Below are positions 8,314-16,908 of a DNA stretch of 64,000 bases, one piece after another. How positions within the stretch are numbered: position 1 is the stretch's first letter; the number at the start of each line of letters is the position of its first letter. Made by a program: the position numbers and the translations under genes. This stretch comes from Pseudomonas arsenicoxydans (GTDB taxonomy: Bacteria; Pseudomonadota; Gammaproteobacteria; Pseudomonadales; Pseudomonadaceae): NCBI RefSeq assembly GCF_900103875.1, contig NZ_LT629705.1:1931001-1995000 (forward strand), in the 5' to 3' direction. The notes beneath the pieces are model-generated. The model worked only from the letters and a program-made list of their open reading frames with translations, searched no databases and was not told the DNA's origin.

Positions 8314-9273
8314 TTACTGCCCGAACAACACCTTCTGCCCCTCCGGCGACGTAAACATCCCATCTCCGTTATGCCCAACCCCGGGCACTTCGACCAGTCG
8401 CTGATTCACCCCTTGCGGGTTGCGACGTAGAAGGTAATTGAAATAATTCTGCCCGCGAACCAAGCGGTAAGCACCTTGGGCTTCGGCCTCGCAGCCTTTA
8501 TCCAGCGCCGGATGCTGCGGGTCGATGTCTTGCTGCCCGAGCAGATAAGTCACGTCGCGTTTGACGTAATTGCTTTCAATCTGCGGAGCCGTTTGCCCAC
8601 TGGCGTAAATGGGCAGATCCGTCAGTCCGTACTTCCAGCGATTGAACCCCGGACAGCCAGCGTGGTTGAACGCCACGGGCCGCTGTTCATTGAAGTACGC
8701 GTAGGACGAAGGGTTGGCGACCACATAGCGAAGTTTCACACCCGCCGCCGTCAGTGCCGGCAGGTCGTGAGCCAACAACGCATAGCGCTGAACGACCTGG
8801 GCGCCACCGGAGTGACCGGCGATGATGATCTGCTTCACGTCCGGAAACTGTCGACGGTCGCTGATTCGCTCGATGATCTGATCCAGGGCCGCATAGGAAC
8901 TCACCCGAAACGGAGCGGTGGATAATCCACCGGCCATCCAGTCATTGCCTTGCCAGCGCAACACGGTGTCCGCCACCGGATGTTGGGCGATGTCGGTTTC
9001 GTTGAGAAACTGCGGGGCAATCACCAGGGTGTTCGCACTTTGCCCGGCCAGCTGCGCCGCATGTTCGGCGCTTTGGCGATAGGTTTCGGCGTTGCGCAAA
9101 CGGCCATGGATGATGATCAACACCCGTTCGATTTTCGTCGGCGCCGGGCTGATGCCCACCGCCATCTCACCTTCTTTCAACAACAAGCGCCCGGGGCTGA
9201 TCTCTTTGACCGCATGTTCGGCAGCCTCGGTGCACATGCAGGTGAACAGCAACATCAACAGCCAATTTTTCAT
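8314..9273 (-). CDS. Secreted alpha/beta hydrolase
   Basis: 319 residues with an N-terminal signal peptide (hydrophobic NWLLMLLFTCMC, likely cut near TEA-AEH around residue 18). The alpha/beta-hydrolase core has VLIIIHGRLRN as the oxyanion strand, the nucleophile elbow GHSGG (in IIIAGHSGGAQ), and a late histidine in EVPGVGHNGDGM. This suggests a periplasmic or secreted esterase or lipase-like enzyme; the substrate is unknown. It starts immediately after the stop of the upstream YpfJ-like gene (9274) with no gap, so the two form an operon. Confidence 0.82.
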   Translation of the reverse strand: MKNWLLMLLFTCMCTEAAEHAVKEISPGRLLLKEGEMAVGISPAPTKIERVLIIIHGRLRNAETYRQSAEHAAQLAGQSANTLVIAPQFLNETDIAQHPVADTVLRWQGNDWMAGGLSTAPFRVSSYAALDQIIERISDRRQFPDVKQIIIAGHSGGAQVVQRYALLAHDLPALTAAGVKLRYVVANPSSYAYFNEQRPVAFNHAGCPGFNRWKYGLTDLPIYASGQTAPQIESNYVKRDVTYLLGQQDIDPQHPALDKGCEAEAQGAYRLVRGQNYFNYLLRRNPQGVNQRLVEVPGVGHNGDGMFTSPEGQKVLFGQ

Positions 9274-10167
9274 TTACAGGTTTTTCGCCGCAAAGGTATC
9301 GCACTGGCCCACCTGGCCTTGCGCAAATCCGGTTTTAAACCAGCGCACCCTTTGCGCCGACGTGCCATGGGTAAACGAGTCCGGTACCACGCGACCCTGG
9401 CCTTGCTGCTGCAAACGGTCGTCGCCAATGGCGTTGGCGGCGTTCAAGGCTTCTTCGATGTCACCTGGTTCCAGCCAGTTCAGACGCTTCTGTGCATTGT
9501 TGGCCCAGACGCCGGCCAGGCAATCGGCCTGCAATTCCTGACGCACCAGCAAACCACCGTCGCCCTCCATCTTCCGGCCTTGCTGGCGGGCTGTCTGAAT
9601 TTTCGCCGAAACACCGAGCAGGGTCTGAACGTGGTGTCCGATTTCGTGAGCGATCACGTAGGCCTGCGCGAAGTCACCTGCTGCGGAAAAGCGTTGCGAC
9701 ATTTCCTGGAAGAAACTCATGTCCAGGTAGACTTTCTGGTCTGCCGGGCAATAGAACGGGCCGGTCGCCGACGTCGCCAGGCCACAGGCAGAGTTGACGC
9801 GATTGCTGAACAGCACCAGCGTCGGATTTTTGTACTGATGACCGGCCTGCTGGAAAATCTGGCCCCAGGTGTCTTCGGTGTCGCCAAGGATTGAACGCAC
9901 GAACTCGGCGCCTTCGTCATTGGCCGGCGGCGCCTTGCGGGTCTGGTTGGTAGCCGGTGCCGATTGCTCGCTCATTTGCCCGGTCAGTTGTCCGAGGATC
10001 TGCATCGGGTCCTGGCCGGTGATCCAGCCGATCCCGACAATCAGGATGATCGCGGTCAGGCTCAGACCCTTGCCACCGCCAAAACGCATCCCACCGCCAC
10101 CACTGCCGACATCGTCACCACGGGCATCGACCACGTTGTCGCTGCGTCGGCCTTTTTTCCATAGCAT
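9274..10167 (-). CDS. Neutral zinc metallopeptidase, YpfJ family
   Basis: 297 residues. An N-terminal cytoplasmic basic segment and glycine-rich stretch (GSGGGGMRFGGGKG) precede one membrane helix at about residues 36-50 (LTAIILIVGIGWITG), placing the catalytic part in the periplasm. The zinc motif HEIGH is at 174-178, and YLDMSFFQEMSQRF before it is typical of the 'zinc_peptidase' (PF04228) family. YpfJ proteins are widespread but their physiological substrates are not known. It forms an operon with the hydrolase downstream. Confidence 0.9.
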   Translation of the reverse strand: MLWKKGRRSDNVVDARGDDVGSGGGGMRFGGGKGLSLTAIILIVGIGWITGQDPMQILGQLTGQMSEQSAPATNQTRKAPPANDEGAEFVRSILGDTEDTWGQIFQQAGHQYKNPTLVLFSNRVNSACGLATSATGPFYCPADQKVYLDMSFFQEMSQRFSAAGDFAQAYVIAHEIGHHVQTLLGVSAKIQTARQQGRKMEGDGGLLVRQELQADCLAGVWANNAQKRLNWLEPGDIEEALNAANAIGDDRLQQQGQGRVVPDSFTHGTSAQRVRWFKTGFAQGQVGQCDTFAAKNL

Positions 10168-10317
10168 GTGGGAATCCTCTGATTGTCCGTGGGGATGAGT
10201 GTCGCTGGTGAGTGGGAGCGGCGCCAGTCCGGCCGTCCGGCTTTATCGCGCATGGCAGCATTCCCGGCTACCAATGGCGGTCGCCGAGAAGCTCTCAGGT
10301 TTGTATTGAACATGGAC

Positions 10318-10352
10318 AACCCATCTAATTCCGTCAGGCGATGGGTTTTTGT
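10318..10352 (+). terminator. Possible orphan rho-independent terminator
   Basis: AACCCATC and GATGGGTT form an 8-bp stem around a 14-base loop and are followed by a T run on the plus strand. No plus-strand gene precedes it; the upstream gene ypfJ is divergent. It may end a short transcript starting in 10170-10310, or be chance. Confidence 0.35.
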
Positions 10353-10439
10353 CGGGCAGGCGACGGCCTGTACCGCAAATTACTGGTCGAACGCGTCCCA
10401 CACCGGCGCGAAATCGGGATTGACCTGACACTCGCGGCA

Positions 10440-12188
10440 TTAACGATTCGTTGCGTGGTCGATCTCCTGTTCGTAAGCGGTGATTCCGGCGATATGGCGC
10501 GCGGCGATGTAGCCGAACGTCAGCGCCGGACCAAGATTGATGCCGCCGGCCGGGTAATGCCCGCCCATGATGCTGGCCATGTCACCGCCCGCCGCGTACA
10601 GCCCGGAGATGGCTTGACCCGATTCGCCCAGCACCTGCGCATGTTGGTTGACCTTCAGCCCGGCGAAGGTGCCGAAGCAGCCGGGCTGGACCTTCACCGC
10701 ATAAAACGGACCCTGTTCGATGGGCGCGACGCAGGGGTTGGGTTGCTGCAAGGCATCACCCTGTTTGCGGTTGTAAGGCGTCGAACCACGACCGAACTGC
10801 GGGTCTTCGCCGTTGCGCGCGTGCTGGTTGTAATGCGACACAGTGCGGCGTAATCCGTTCGGGTCGATGCCGCAGGCATGTGCCAATGCCTCCAGGGTAT
10901 CGCCGGTTTTCAGATAGCCGCTGCGGATAAAGCCTGACAGCGGCACCGGAAACGGTCGGGAGATTCCCAAGCCATAACGTCGCTGGAACGCATGGCTGCA
11001 GATCAGCCACGAAGCGACTTCCTCACCCGCAGGCGCGGCGTTGACCATGGCGGTGACGTAGTCGTAGTAACCGTTGGCTTCATTGACGAAACGCTGGCCG
11101 TTGCTCAGTACGCCGATGATTCCCGGTTTGCCCCGCTCGATGATGTGCGGGAAGTGCCCGACGCTGCCGTCCTTGTGAGGCACCCGCGAAACCGGTGCCC
11201 AGGCCACGGCAGAGGCCATTTCAGTGTTGACTCGTGCGCCCACGCTTTCGCCCAGGCGTAAGCCATCGCCGCAGACTCCGAGGGGTGGCAACGCCAAGTG
11301 TTCATGGCCGGTCGGGGTGCGGGGGAACAAGGATTTGCGCCGTTCGATGTCATGGGCAAATCCACCGGCGGCGAGCACCACCGCATTGCGCGCATGAATG
11401 CGGATGCTGCCTTTGGCCGTGCTGACCAGCGCGCCTCGGACCTGTTCGTTCTCGCGCAATAATTCGGTGACCGGTGCTGACTCCCAGAGCAACACACCCA
11501 GGTCTTCGGCGGATCTTGCCAGGCGAGCGACCAACGCCACGCCGTTCACCAACTGCATCGCCCTACCATGAACGGCGAGGTCCAGCAGGTGCCGGGTAAA
11601 GCGTCGGGTCACATGCCAGGCGGCCGGCAGTGAACGCGTCAGATTGAGAAACGCCGCCAGGTCAGCGCCCGCCATGATCGGCATGCCCATGAACGACGTT
11701 TCACGCAGGGTTCGGCGAAGACGCTTGAGCAGCTTGCCGACTTTTCGCCCGTCATACGGCGCGGCGATCACTGATCTCCCGCCGGTGCCGGCGCCTGGCG
11801 TGTCGCCGTGGATGTCGGCAATCGCGTTGCCGTCGGCGAATTGCAGTGAGGTGTGTTGCTCGAAGAACGCCACCATCCGTGGGCCGGCCTCAAGGAACGC
11901 GTCGATCATTGCCGGTTGGTAATGCTCGCCCAATTCGTGTTTCAGGTAAGTGCGCGGTTGCTCGACGTCTTCGACAATACCGGCGCGTCGTGCCAAGGGA
12001 TTGCACGGCACCCAGGCCCAACCGCCGGACCAAGCCGTGGCGCCCCCGAACACCGGGTCTTTCTCGACCACGATCACCTTCAATCCGTGCCACGCCGCCG
12101 TGACCGCCGCCGATAACCCGGCAGCCCCAGAGCCGACAATCAGCACATCGCAATCGATGTCCGGGAGGGAGTGTGGTTTGGCAGGCAT
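10440..12188 (-). CDS. FAD-dependent dehydrogenase, fumarate reductase/3-ketosteroid dehydrogenase-like
   Basis: 582 residues. The N-terminal Rossmann fold is DVLIVGSGAAGLSAAVTAA (about 14-32) followed by VVEKDPVFGGATAWSGG, the FAD contact of the FrdA/SdhA/KstD superfamily. The C-terminus has the conserved FAD-binding end GLYAAGGDMASIMGGHYPAGGINLGPALTFGY. No covalent-flavin or secretion signal was seen, so it is likely a cytoplasmic or peripheral flavoenzyme that introduces a C=C bond next to a carbonyl or carboxyl group. It is divergent from an IclR regulator with a TGGAAT-N3-ATTCCA palindrome in between, next to shikimate/quinate genes. I infer a role in desaturating a cyclic hydroxy- or keto-acid on the way to aromatics; the substrate is not established. 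Confidence 0.82.
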   Translation of the reverse strand: MPAKPHSLPDIDCDVLIVGSGAAGLSAAVTAAWHGLKVIVVEKDPVFGGATAWSGGWAWVPCNPLARRAGIVEDVEQPRTYLKHELGEHYQPAMIDAFLEAGPRMVAFFEQHTSLQFADGNAIADIHGDTPGAGTGGRSVIAAPYDGRKVGKLLKRLRRTLRETSFMGMPIMAGADLAAFLNLTRSLPAAWHVTRRFTRHLLDLAVHGRAMQLVNGVALVARLARSAEDLGVLLWESAPVTELLRENEQVRGALVSTAKGSIRIHARNAVVLAAGGFAHDIERRKSLFPRTPTGHEHLALPPLGVCGDGLRLGESVGARVNTEMASAVAWAPVSRVPHKDGSVGHFPHIIERGKPGIIGVLSNGQRFVNEANGYYDYVTAMVNAAPAGEEVASWLICSHAFQRRYGLGISRPFPVPLSGFIRSGYLKTGDTLEALAHACGIDPNGLRRTVSHYNQHARNGEDPQFGRGSTPYNRKQGDALQQPNPCVAPIEQGPFYAVKVQPGCFGTFAGLKVNQHAQVLGESGQAISGLYAAGGDMASIMGGHYPAGGINLGPALTFGYIAARHIAGITAYEQEIDHATNR

Positions 12189-12218
12189 GGTGAGGCACTC
12201 CAGCGCTTCGTATATTTT

Positions 12219-12233
12219 TGGAATTTGATTCCA
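12219..12233. promoter_or_regulatory. Putative IclR operator (TGGAAT-TTG-ATTCCA)
   Basis: A perfect palindrome with 6-bp arms lies 30 bp upstream of the FAD dehydrogenase start and about 120 bp upstream of iclR. IclR-type regulators commonly recognise TGGAA/TTCCA-like repeats. A related degenerate element, TTCCA...ATTCCA, lies at 12304-12322. Confidence 0.6.
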
Positions 12234-12354
12234 GAAAATATAGGAGGCGGTTCATGCTCGGCAACCGCTCAAGGCGCAAAGCGGGCGGTTATCGGACGGT
12301 GAGTTCCAGATTTCGTATTCCATCGATTGTCTTCTAGAATCGGCCAAAATTTGT

Positions 12355-13143
12355 ATGGAACCTCCCATGGCCGGCAGTCAGATCGAACGTGTTTTCAGCG
12401 TGCTGGAAAGCCTCACCAGTGACCCTCGCGGCCTGCCGATGCAGACGCTGGCGGAGCAACTGGACATCCCCAAAAGCGCGACCCATCGCCTGCTCGCCGA
12501 GCTGATACGGCTGGGTTACGTGCGCCAGAACCCGGAGACTTTGCGCTATCACCTGTCGACCAAGCTGGTGGCGATGGGGTTTCGTTACTTGTCGAGCAGC
12601 GGCGCCGATATCGTTCAGCCGGTGCTCGATCGCCTGGCCCAGGAGACCGGCGAGCTGGTGCGTCTTGGTGTGATCGAAGGCGAGCGGCAGGTCTGGATCG
12701 CCAAGTCGCAAGGCGCTCGCTCCGGGCTGCGTTACGACCCGGACATGGGGCGCGATGCACCGTTGTTCTACACCGCGTCGGGCCATGCGTGGCTGGCGTG
12801 CATGAGTGATGCCGAAGCCTTGTCGCTGGTGGAGCGCCAAGGCGGGGAGCGACCCAAAGACCTGGGTCCGAATGCGCCGCGATCCAATATCGAATTGCTC
12901 GAGCGTCTGCGCCTGGCGCGCGAGCAAGGTTATGCCTGGGTCGAGGAGAGTTCGGCGGTGGGCACCTCAGCGATAGCGGCGGTGGTACGCCATCCCAATG
13001 ACGGGCGAGTGATCGGGGTGCTGAGTATCGCCGGGCCCAGCGCGCGGATGCCGGGGGCGCGGCTGCATGAATTGGCCCCGCTGTTGTTGAAATTTACCGA
13101 AGAGTTGTCGGCGGCAAGCCTGGCGTCGGAACTGTTCATTTAA
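12355..13143 (+). CDS. IclR family transcriptional regulator
   Basis: 262 residues (258 if the ATG at 12367 is used). Residues about 7-65 are the winged HTH (QIERVFSVLESLTSDPRGLP, then TLAEQLDIPKSATHRLLAEL), followed by the IclR effector domain with AVGTSAIAAVV and GVLSIAGPSARM. IclR proteins control catabolic operons for aromatics and related acids (PcaU, PobR, and others). It is divergent from the FAD dehydrogenase and upstream of the TIM-barrel/permease genes, with palindromes on both sides of it; it probably controls both arms. A hairpin followed by TTTT ends the gene. Confidence 0.92.
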   Translation: MEPPMAGSQIERVFSVLESLTSDPRGLPMQTLAEQLDIPKSATHRLLAELIRLGYVRQNPETLRYHLSTKLVAMGFRYLSSSGADIVQPVLDRLAQETGELVRLGVIEGERQVWIAKSQGARSGLRYDPDMGRDAPLFYTASGHAWLACMSDAEALSLVERQGGERPKDLGPNAPRSNIELLERLRLAREQGYAWVEESSAVGTSAIAAVVRHPNDGRVIGVLSIAGPSARMPGARLHELAPLLLKFTEELSAASLASELFI

Positions 13144-13148
13144 GTGAG

Positions 13149-13173
13149 TGTGTGCGCTGTTCGCACACTTTTG
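13149..13173 (+). terminator. Rho-independent terminator after iclR
   Basis: GTGTGCG and CGCACAC form a 7-bp stem with a 5-base loop followed by TTTTG. Confidence 0.65.
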
Positions 13174-13190
13174 CGGTTTGCTTGTGTAAG

Positions 13191-13237
13191 AATCTGGAAC
13201 CAGGTTCTAGATTGTTGGAATGACCCTATCCAACAAT
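13191..13237. promoter_or_regulatory. Double palindrome upstream of the broken oxidoreductase operon
   Basis: AATCTGGAAC-CAG-GTTCTAGATT (13191-13213) is a 23-bp palindrome with one mismatch and contains the same TGGAA/TTC(T) core as the site before the FAD dehydrogenase. A second perfect repeat, ATTGTTGGA (13211-13219) and TCCAACAAT (13229-13237), follows 20 bp before the next start. These fit an operator and promoter for the downstream genes. Confidence 0.6.
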
Positions 13238-13257
13238 AATCACAAGAGGACCGTGCG

Positions 13258-13413
13258 ATGAATTCGGCGCTTCGTATCGCGTTGATCGGCGCTGGCAATA
13301 TGGGCCAGCAGCATTACCACCATCTCAAATCCCTGACGCAAGCGACGCTGTGTGCCGTCGCCGATCCGTTGGGTATTTCGCCGACAAACGTCAGGTGGCG
13401 GAATAAAACATGA
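13258..13413 (+). pseudogene. Truncated Gfo/Idh/MocA oxidoreductase (N-terminal remnant)
   Basis: A 51-codon reading frame with a good AGAGGA ribosome site 7 bp upstream begins MNSALRIALIGAGNMGQQHY, a textbook NAD(P)-binding Rossmann start (GxGxMGxxH), and runs to CAVADPLG. The normal protein is about 330-370 residues, but here the frame ends almost at once. Just before the end another frame reads YFADKRQVAE and then stop; that resembles the '(Y)FADYRQMLAE' segment that normally follows some 15-20 residues after ADP in this family. This suggests an internal deletion that removed most of the gene and shifted the frame. The stop overlaps the next ATG (ATGA), so it may still serve as a leader ORF that couples translation. 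Confidence 0.75.
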
Positions 13414-14237
13414 GTGAACGGATCTTTTCCCTGGCCAGTCTGACGGTACTGGAGCTGTCACCGCCGCAGATGGTCGAAGTCGCCGCGCGTGCCGGTTACA
13501 GCCATGTCGGGTTACGCCTCGAACCAGCCACAGCCGAAGAACATCACTTTGCGCTGGTCGCTGATGCCAGCTTGCGGCGCAAGACGCTGGAGCGACTGCG
13601 CGATACCGGCATGCGGGTGCTGGATGTAGAAATCCTGCGGCTCAAACCAGACACGGTCGTCGCCGGTTTCGAGAAGATTCTGGCGGTCGGTGCCGAATTC
13701 GGTGCCAGTGAATTGCTGGTCGCCGGTAACGACTCTGACGAACAGCGGCTCACTGAAAACTTCGCACGGCTGTGTGACCTGGCGGCACCGTACGGGCTTC
13801 ATCCGCATCTGGAGTTCATGCCGTGGACCGATGCAAGCAATCTGCAGCAAGCGGTGCGCATCGTCGAAAACGCGGGGCGCGAAAATGGTGCGGTATTGGT
13901 CGACGCTTTTCACTTCGACCGTTCGGCTTCACGGCTGGAAGATCTGGCCAGGGTGGCGCCGTCGCGGTTACGGTATGCACAGTTGTGTGATGTCGCAGGA
14001 CCAAGACCGACGGACATGGCGGAGATTTTGCGTCAGGCCCGTAGCGAGCGACGTTTTCCCGGCGATGGCGAGTGCGATCTGGCAGGGTTGTTGCGGTGTT
14101 TGCCGAGCGATCTTGCGCTGAGCCTCGAGATTCCCACCGTGAAGTTGCTGGAGCAGGGCGTGAGCGGGTTGCAGCGGGCGCAGATGGCGCTGGATAAAAC
14201 CCGGGAATTGTTGGCACGGCTTGCCCGTAATGTTTGA
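13410..14237 (+). CDS. Sugar phosphate isomerase/epimerase family TIM-barrel protein
   Basis: 275 residues of the AP-endonuclease-2-like TIM barrel family (PF01261), which includes xylose isomerase-like epimerases, inosose dehydratases and 3-dehydroshikimate dehydratases. Likely metal ligands are in HLEFMPW, VDAFHFDRS, YAQLCDV and LSLEIP, giving the usual Glu/Asp/Gln/Glu set at the ends of the strands. It shows little resemblance to the DSD domain of QuiC downstream beyond the fold. The start overlaps the stop of the truncated oxidoreductase. Its place beside a Gfo/Idh fragment is typical of inositol-like cyclitol pathways; I infer isomerisation or dehydration of a keto-cyclitol or related acid. 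Confidence 0.8.
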   Translation: MSERIFSLASLTVLELSPPQMVEVAARAGYSHVGLRLEPATAEEHHFALVADASLRRKTLERLRDTGMRVLDVEILRLKPDTVVAGFEKILAVGAEFGASELLVAGNDSDEQRLTENFARLCDLAAPYGLHPHLEFMPWTDASNLQQAVRIVENAGRENGAVLVDAFHFDRSASRLEDLARVAPSRLRYAQLCDVAGPRPTDMAEILRQARSERRFPGDGECDLAGLLRCLPSDLALSLEIPTVKLLEQGVSGLQRAQMALDKTRELLARLARNV

Positions 14238-14259
14238 TTTCAAGACTTAAGGAATGCCC

Positions 14260-15138
14260 ATGACCGTCAGCACCCCGCTTTCTGGCGTAAACCAACCCTT
14301 CAAAGGGATCTTGCTGATTGTTGTTGCCACCTTCCTCTTCTCCAGCCATGACGCCTTTTCCAAGTATTTGTCGGGGTTCTACCCGATCGTCATGGTGGTC
14401 TGGGCGCGTTATGTGGTTCACACGTTACTGATGGCCGGGATCTTCCTGCCGCAATCCGGGTTGCGCGTCCTGCGTACCAAACGGCCATTGCTGCAGTTGG
14501 TGAGGGCGTTGTGCCTGTTGGGCACCAGCCTGTTTTTTACCACGGGCTTGCAATACATCCCGTTGGCCGAAGCCACGGCGGTCAACTTTCTTGCGCCGGT
14601 GCTGGTGACCGCACTGTCGGTGCCGTTGTTGGGTGAACGTGTCACCCGAGGTCAATGGATCGCGGTGATTTGCGGATTTGTCGGTGTGTTGATCATCGTC
14701 CACCCCGGCGGTGAATTGTTCACCCCGGCCGTGCTGTTGCCGCTCTGCTCGGCGCTGTTTTTCTGCTTTTATCAATTGCTCACCCGCAAGCTCAGCAGCA
14801 TCGACAGCCCGACCACCAGCAACTTCTTCGCCGGTCTGTGCAACACCCTGGTGATGAGCGCGCTGGTGCCGTTCTTCTGGCAAGTACCGACCCTGGTGCA
14901 TGGCTTCATGATGGTGGCGCTGGGCGCCTGCGGGATGACGGCGCATTTGTTTCTGACCCAGGCCTTCCGCTACGCCGCCCCCGCGCTGCTCGCGCCCTTC
15001 GGCTACTGCCAGATTGTGTTTGCCGGGTTGTTGGGCTGGTTGCTGTTTTCCCATACGCCGACCCTGACCACCGTGGTCGGTATCGCGGTGATTTGCTGCA
15101 GCGGGCTGGCAGCGGCGTGGCAACAGAGTCGTCGGTAG
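14260..15138 (+). CDS. DMT/EamA family permease
   Basis: 292 residues with about ten hydrophobic helices in two EamA domains (first begins GILLIVVATFLFSSHDAFSK, second VLLPLCSALFFCFYQLLTR). The second of two close ATGs is chosen because TTAAGGA lies 7 bases upstream of 14260, whereas the first ATG (14254) abuts the ribosome site. It lies 22 bp after the TIM-barrel gene, so it is in the same operon and probably moves the substrate or product of that pathway. No specific substrate can be read from sequence. Confidence 0.85.
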   Translation: MTVSTPLSGVNQPFKGILLIVVATFLFSSHDAFSKYLSGFYPIVMVVWARYVVHTLLMAGIFLPQSGLRVLRTKRPLLQLVRALCLLGTSLFFTTGLQYIPLAEATAVNFLAPVLVTALSVPLLGERVTRGQWIAVICGFVGVLIIVHPGGELFTPAVLLPLCSALFFCFYQLLTRKLSSIDSPTTSNFFAGLCNTLVMSALVPFFWQVPTLVHGFMMVALGACGMTAHLFLTQAFRYAAPALLAPFGYCQIVFAGLLGWLLFSHTPTLTTVVGIAVICCSGLAAAWQQSRR

Positions 15139-15145
15139 GAGAAAC

Positions 15146-15175
15146 AAAAAGGCAGGCCTGGAATCAGGCCTGCCT
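15146..15175 (-). terminator. Rho-independent terminator of the MFS gene
   Basis: GGCAGGCCT (15151-15159) and AGGCCTGCC (15166-15174) form a perfect 9-bp stem with a 6-base loop; on the minus strand it is followed by TTTTTGTTTC. It lies 15 bp beyond the MFS stop and 12 bp beyond the convergent DMT gene. Confidence 0.9.
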
Positions 15176-15189
15176 GGGGGAGGGGATGG

Positions 15190-16530
15190 TTATTCGGTAA
15201 CGGTAGGAATCTTGCGCGGCGCCATGAAGTACATCCAGATCAGTGCGATGAAATACATCGCCGGAATCAGGGTAAACAGCACGGTGTAGTTGTTATTGGT
15301 CACCGTCAGAATGTGCCCGACCAACTGGGTCATGAACATCCCGCCGATGGCCGCGCACATGCCGCCGAAGCCGAACACCGTACTCATCATGTGTTTGGGC
15401 GTGTAGTCCATCACCAGGCTCCAGATGTTCGCGGTCCAGGCCTGGTGCGCGCCGATGGCCAGGGAGATGGCGAACACCGCGACCCACAGGCTGCTCGAAC
15501 CGGCCGCCATGATCACGCCGACGATGCAGCAGGCGAACAGCAACATGGACATCAGCCGTGCCTTGATCGGGTTGATCCCGCGACCGATCAGGAACGAAGA
15601 GAGAATGCCGCCGCCGACGCTGCCGAAGTCTGCCGTCAGGTAGATGATGATCAGCGGGATACCCATCTGGGTCACGTTGATCCCCAGGTTGTATTGCTGA
15701 TTGAGAAACGGTGGCAGCCAATAGAGGTAGAACCAGAACACCGGAGCGGTTATCGAGTAGGCCAGGGCGAAGGCCCAGGTGCCACGCATGCGCAGGATTT
15801 TCGAGAACGGCACGCGGGCCTGTTCGGGTTCGATTTCTTTCTGGATGTAGTCCAGTTCCGATTGTTTGACGCTTGGGTGATCTTCCGGGTTGAAGTACTT
15901 CAAACCCCAGAACAGCAACCAGATACCGCCCAGTGCCGACATGCACAGGAACGCGGCTTGCCAGCCCCAGACGTGCAGGATCAGCGGCAGCAGCATTGGC
16001 GTGAACATCGCACCGACGTTGGTCCCGGCATTGAAGATGCCGGTGGCCACGGCCCGTTCACCAGCCGGGAACCACAGTCGCGTGGTTTTCACGCAGGCCG
16101 GGTAGTTGGCGGCTTCGGTCAGACCGAGTATGAAGCGGCAAACCATGAAGCCGACTGCTGAAGTGGCCAGGCCGTGGGCGCCGGTGGCGATGCTCCAGAG
16201 CAGCACCGCGCAGAAGAACACGCGCTTGACGCCGACCCGATCGATCAACCGCCCTTGCAGCACGAAACCGATGGCGTAGCCGACCTGAAACCAGAAGTTG
16301 ATGTTGGCGTAATCCATCGCCGTCCAGCTCATTTCCTTGGCCAGGATCGGCTGCATGACGCCTAGCGCGGCGCGGTCGATGTAGTTGAGCGTGGTGGCGA
16401 AAAATACCAGCGCCAGCATGCCCCAGCGGGTTTTGCCAACCGCCATGGCACCGCGAATCTTGGCGCCGACGCCGCCGGTGGCAGAAATCATGGAGGAGCG
16501 CTCCACGGGAGAGCTTTGAGAAGGAGTCAT
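15190..16530 (-). CDS. MFS transporter, anion:cation symporter (ExuT/GudP-like) family
   Basis: 446 residues with about twelve membrane helices. The first helix region (GMLALVFFATTLNYIDRAALGV) with the NYIDR signature, and the GRLIDRVGVKRVF loop between helices 2 and 3, are hallmarks of the ACS family that takes up hexuronates, glucarate, phthalate and similar organic acids. It is divergent from quiC across a 378-bp gap; the same arrangement occurs in P. aeruginosa (from memory PA0241/PA0242). Uptake of quinate, shikimate or dehydroshikimate is the likely role. The first 30 residues are polar, and a later ATG at 16491 is possible. Confidence 0.87.
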   Translation of the reverse strand: MTPSQSSPVERSSMISATGGVGAKIRGAMAVGKTRWGMLALVFFATTLNYIDRAALGVMQPILAKEMSWTAMDYANINFWFQVGYAIGFVLQGRLIDRVGVKRVFFCAVLLWSIATGAHGLATSAVGFMVCRFILGLTEAANYPACVKTTRLWFPAGERAVATGIFNAGTNVGAMFTPMLLPLILHVWGWQAAFLCMSALGGIWLLFWGLKYFNPEDHPSVKQSELDYIQKEIEPEQARVPFSKILRMRGTWAFALAYSITAPVFWFYLYWLPPFLNQQYNLGINVTQMGIPLIIIYLTADFGSVGGGILSSFLIGRGINPIKARLMSMLLFACCIVGVIMAAGSSSLWVAVFAISLAIGAHQAWTANIWSLVMDYTPKHMMSTVFGFGGMCAAIGGMFMTQLVGHILTVTNNNYTVLFTLIPAMYFIALIWMYFMAPRKIPTVTE

Positions 16531-16908
16531 TTAGGCCACCGATTATTTTTATGTGGTGTTCTGGGTCTTTGGTCACCGAGACCGATGTGTGACCGGACTC
16601 AATGTGGAGTCGATGTTGGGCAGTGGACGAAAAATCGTCAATTCGCCAAGGGCCATTGTGTTCGATTATCGAACGGAAAACTAACCGGGTAGTACACTTT
16701 AAATTGCTGTGTAGAATCACCCGGCCAATAATTCCCCCAAGAAAAACGCGATCCCCGTAGGAGCTGTCGAGTGAAACGAGGCTGCGATCTTTTGATCTTG
16801 AAAAATCAGAATCAAAAGATCGCAGCCTCGTTTCACTCGACAGCTCCTACATAAAAGCGAAAGCGTGCGATGTCGATAACAAGATAGCCTCCACCGGGAG
16901 TCGAAAAC
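16531..16908. other. Intergenic region between MFS gene and quiC
   Basis: 378 bp shared by two divergent genes. The first 220 bp are relatively AT-rich and should hold both promoters, with TGTGACCGGACTC and TTCGATTATCGAA-like short palindromes (the latter near 16660-16673). The second half is occupied by the 94-bp REPIN at 16757-16850. No ORF or RNA gene was seen. Confidence 0.6.
16757..16850. repeat. REPIN with perfect 40-bp arms upstream of quiC
   Basis: The arm beginning gtaggagctgtcgagtgaaa (16757-16796) is repeated as an exact reverse complement at 16811-16850 with a 14-bp spacer. The same repeat family, with the two halves in opposite order, lies at 19597-19675, so the pair brackets quiC and the TetR gene. 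Confidence 0.95.
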
